Shown here one piece after another: positions 43,699 to 45,816 of a stretch of DNA of 45,816 nt (position 1 is the stretch's first letter; every line of letters starts with the position of its first letter). A program made the translations under genes and the position numbers. Origin of the DNA: an uncultured Acidimicrobiales bacterium (GTDB taxonomy: Bacteria > Actinomycetota > Acidimicrobiia > Acidimicrobiales > SZUA-35); the NCBI GenBank assembly GCA_937922045.1, contig CAKZXA010000059.1:1-45816 (forward strand), given 5' to 3'. The notes under the pieces are model-generated. The model searched no databases. It worked only from the letters and a program-made list of their open reading frames with translations, and had not been told where the DNA came from.

Positions 43699-44730
43699 AT
43701 GGACCAAGATAAGCTCAACGCCCTCAGAGCCACGTACGAAAACAGTTCTGGAGACGACGTCTCCGGCAAGTTCGCCAAGGTGATCGAGGCCGTCTACGAC
43801 GCCCCGGGCGAACGGAGCCTTCCCTACGCTGGCATCCCAACCCTTCTCGACACACCGATCGCCGAGTCGGCTGCCGGTCTCGATGTGGCCTTGCTCGGCG
43901 CCCCTATGGATCTCGGCGTCACCAACCGACCGGGTGCCCGCTTCGGGCCGCGGGCGTTGCGAGCTATTGAGCGAGTCGGCCCCTACAACCACGTACTCGA
44001 TGTGGTTCCCACCAGTGAGCTTCGCTGTGCCGACATTGGCGATGTGCCCTTCCGTTCTCGCTACAGCCTGGAGGAGTCACTCGAAGATATCGAAGCCTTC
44101 GTTCACGATGTGGTAGGCGCTGGCGCTAAGCCGCTAACCGCCGGTGGCGACCATTCAATCAGCTACCCAATCCTCAAGGCGGTGGGCTCGGATCGAGCCA
44201 ACGGGCCGGTTGGGCTGCTCCATATCGATGCCCACTGCGACACCCAGGGCGCCTTCGACGGATCCAAGTTTCATCACGGCGCCCCTTTCCGGCTGGCCAC
44301 CCTCGATGGGGTGATCGACCCCGAACGCACCGTGCAAGTCGGGATCCGGGGCAGCGCCGAATTCGCTTGGGAGTTCTCCTACGCCGCTGGAATGACCGTG
44401 ATCCATATCGAAGATTTCGCTGCGGCCGGCGTGGATGCGGTGATCGAGCAATGCCGTGGTGTTCTTGGGGAAGGGCCGGTCTATGTCTCGATCGACGTTG
44501 ACGGCATCGACCCCGCGTTCACGCCCGGCACGGGCACCCCGGAGGTCGGCGGGTTAACGCCACGCGAGGTGCAGGCGCTTCTGCACGGCATGGCGGGTAT
44601 GGAGGTCGTCGGCGGTGATGTGGTCGAGGTGGCTCCCCAGTACGATCCATCAACCAATACAGCCCATGTGGCCGCCCAGATGATGTTCGAGGTCCTGTCC
44701 CTGATGGCTCTCGGACCAGTAGCGCAATGA
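43699..44730 (+). CDS. Agmatinase/ureohydrolase family protein
   Basis: 343 residues. The Mn-binding motifs of the arginase superfamily are complete: AGGDHSISYP, LHIDAHCDTQ and SIDVDGIDPAFTPGTGTPE, with GLTPREVQ following. The family cuts urea from agmatine, guanidinobutyrate or guanidinopropionate; the substrate cannot be chosen from sequence alone. PTNRPGARFGPRALR-type substrate-loop residues (VTNRPGARFGPRA) are standard. Together with the M20-astA-astB operon it suggests that arginine-derived guanidino compounds are used. Its end overlaps the thioesterase gene start (ATGA). Confidence 0.9.
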   Translation: MDQDKLNALRATYENSSGDDVSGKFAKVIEAVYDAPGERSLPYAGIPTLLDTPIAESAAGLDVALLGAPMDLGVTNRPGARFGPRALRAIERVGPYNHVLDVVPTSELRCADIGDVPFRSRYSLEESLEDIEAFVHDVVGAGAKPLTAGGDHSISYPILKAVGSDRANGPVGLLHIDAHCDTQGAFDGSKFHHGAPFRLATLDGVIDPERTVQVGIRGSAEFAWEFSYAAGMTVIHIEDFAAAGVDAVIEQCRGVLGEGPVYVSIDVDGIDPAFTPGTGTPEVGGLTPREVQALLHGMAGMEVVGGDVVEVAPQYDPSTNTAHVAAQMMFEVLSLMALGPVAQ

Positions 44731-45182
44731 GCGAGACACCGAGCGAATCAAGCGAGCAGCGCTGGCCTGCTATCGATGGGGTAACGCCCGATTCGGTGAA
44801 CGCTTTCGCTCATGAACAGTGGCCGTCGAATCCAAATCTGGCTCATTGTCTCGAGGTCTCAGGCCGTCACGCTGTTGTGCATGTTCCGGTCCTGCCGGAA
44901 ACCCTTCGGCCTGGCGGTTTCGTTTCGGGTCCAACCCAGTTCGCGGCTGCCGATGTGGCCTTGTGGTACGCATGTTTTGGTGCGATTGGGCTTGAGGCGA
45001 TGGCCCTCACGAGTGAGCTGTCGATCCGGTTCCTTCGCCCGGCCATCGGGGATTCGCTCCACGCCCGCGCCGACCTGAGCAGTGTTGGCGGGCGGCGTCT
45101 CGCAGGGTCGGTGACCGTGTGGACCAACGATATGGATCGGCCGACATCGATCGCTCAAGGCACCTACATGGCACCTCGCTGA
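44727..45182 (+). CDS. PaaI-like hotdog-fold thioesterase
   Basis: 151 residues. GGFVSGPTQFAAADVALWYA is the long central helix of the hotdog fold with the Gln/Asp region used in catalysis, and LTSELSIRFLRPAIGDSLHA is the next strand pair. It probably hydrolyses an acyl-CoA; the substrate is unknown. The start overlaps the ureohydrolase stop by 4 bases, so both are made together, though a metabolic link is not obvious. A hairpin follows directly. Confidence 0.82.
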   Translation: MSETPSESSEQRWPAIDGVTPDSVNAFAHEQWPSNPNLAHCLEVSGRHAVVHVPVLPETLRPGGFVSGPTQFAAADVALWYACFGAIGLEAMALTSELSIRFLRPAIGDSLHARADLSSVGGRRLAGSVTVWTNDMDRPTSIAQGTYMAPR

Positions 45183-45215
45183 CCCACCCAGCGATTTGCC
45201 CAGTGGGGGGTCTTT
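45181..45215 (+). terminator. Likely terminator after thioesterase gene
   Basis: GACCCACCCA (45181-45190) pairs with TGGGGGGTC (45204-45212) with one bulged A, and TTT follows. It overlaps the last bases of the thioesterase stop codon. Confidence 0.6.
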
Positions 45216-45272
45216 CCGTCATTAATACACTTTTGAACTAGTACGAATGGCTTAGGGAAGCGAGGCGACCGG

Positions 45273-45816
45273 GTGAGATTGCTACGGGTCCTGCGTAGTG
45301 TTGGGTTCATCGGTGCCGCGGTCATCGGCTCCGTGGTCATCGCCGCGGCGACAACGATCGTGGCTGCGCCTGCTGGCGCCCAATCCCTTAGCTGTTCGGT
45401 CCAGAACACCCGAGACGGCGTGGTCCTGGTGTCGTGGAACGACATCGGCGCAAGCGGCTACGACGTCATCGAAGACAACCAGCCAAAACGCTGGGTCACC
45501 CGCACCACCTACGAAGACACCTCGCCCGGCGCCAGCTACAAGATCGTGGCCTTCGGCAACGGCACCGACTGGACCACCACCACCTGCACCAACCCCCGAA
45601 CAACACTCCGATGCTCGCTCACCCGCCAAAACGGGACAGCCACCCTGCAATGGACCAACATTGGCGCAAGAGGCTACGACGTCATCGAAGACAATCAGCC
45701 AAAGCGTTGGGTCACAGGCACCTCCTACCGCGACACATCGCCGGGCAGCGAGTACCGAATCATCGCGTTCGGCAACGGCACCGACTGGACCAGAGCCCGC
45801 TGTATCGAGGATGACC
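45273..45816 (+). CDS. Secreted tandem-repeat protein (partial, runs off window)
   Basis: A GTG at 45273 opens a frame of 181 codons that continues past the window end. A signal peptide (FIGAAVIGSVVIAAATTIVA, then APAGAQS) is followed by β-strand-rich repeats of 72 residues (216 bases): GYDVIEDNQPKRWVT recurs at DNA positions about 45456 and 45672, each repeat ending FGNGTDWT and a Cys. The repeats look like fibronectin-III or small β-sandwich modules with a disulphide. More repeats probably lie beyond the edge. The function may be surface adhesion or glycan binding; neither is proven. Confidence 0.78.
   Translation, partial: MRLLRVLRSVGFIGAAVIGSVVIAAATTIVAAPAGAQSLSCSVQNTRDGVVLVSWNDIGASGYDVIEDNQPKRWVTRTTYEDTSPGASYKIVAFGNGTDWTTTTCTNPRTTLRCSLTRQNGTATLQWTNIGARGYDVIEDNQPKRWVTGTSYRDTSPGSEYRIIAFGNGTDWTRARCIEDD

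Noticed and set aside
45434-45814. Arg/His-rich 126-codon frame near the right end
   Set aside because: Out-of-frame reading of the secreted repeat protein; its own repeats merely copy the period of that gene.

Overview
The window looks like a chromosomal stretch from a high-GC Gram-positive, most likely an uncultured or little-studied member of the Acidimicrobiia (Actinomycetota). The grounds are the GC-rich codon use, frequent GTG/TTG starts and ATGA/GTGA overlaps, actinobacterial families (DUF222-HNH nuclease, a BTAD-type giant regulator, a VapBC pair with actinobacterial PIN features, an Excalibur protein), a tRNA-Ser gene without encoded CCA, and a form I aerobic CO dehydrogenase. The lineage is an inference; no 16S rRNA gene is present.

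Layout. (1) 1-3.4 kb, plus strand: late cobalamin synthesis (cobO, cobQ, a collapsed cbiZ-like gene, and cobD whose 5' end is split over three frames). (2) 3.3-8.0 kb, minus strand: a complete BMP-type nucleoside/simple-sugar ABC importer (two permeases, lipoprotein, double ATPase). (3) 8.3-8.9 kb: an Ala/Asp-rich repeat lipoprotein closed by a clear terminator. (4) 9.0-12.7 kb: a self-contained three-gene operon joining an M20 metallohydrolase to astA and astB, which looks like a shortened arginine succinyltransferase pathway. (5) 12.7-16.7 kb, minus strand: a YbaK-type deacylase, PhzF-like protein, ECF-type sigma factor and a membrane-anchored DUF1996 protein. (6) 16.9-25.5 kb: an accessory region beginning at tRNA-Ser(GCU), with a PD-(D/E)XK protein, a truncated tyrosine integrase, VapBC, an AraC regulator with a VOC protein, a membrane-protein gene broken by a 22-bp tandem duplication, an Excalibur protein and a DUF222-HNH nuclease. 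(7) 25.5-29.2 kb: SDR, nitronate monooxygenase, an EACC1-like small protein, and the apt-mtnN adenine salvage pair. (8) 29.2-34.0 kb: coxM-coxS-coxL plus an XdhC/CoxF-type maturation protein fused to a YHS domain, with promoter-proximal palindromes. (9) 34-37.3 kb: a 1,097-residue BTAD/AAA regulator converging on the cox operon. (10) 37.4-45.8 kb: MFS transporter, a GH16-like secreted protein, a double GNAT, purE-purK with a SirB1-type protein, agmatinase-thioesterase, and a secreted repeat protein cut by the window edge.

How the genes fit together. The CO dehydrogenase operon suggests CO oxidation as a supplementary energy source. The M20-astA-astB operon and the separate agmatinase-like gene suggest use of arginine or guanidino compounds as nitrogen and carbon sources. 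BMP importer, apt and mtnN point to purine/nucleoside recovery. Two threads run through the whole window. The first is a metabolic variant: arginine succinylation without astC, astD or astE. The second is an abundance of short tandem duplications and small deletions inside genes (cbiZ, cobD, phzF, the 21.8-kb membrane protein, the BTAD regulator, coxM, purK), which reflects either a slippage-prone genome or assembly damage.
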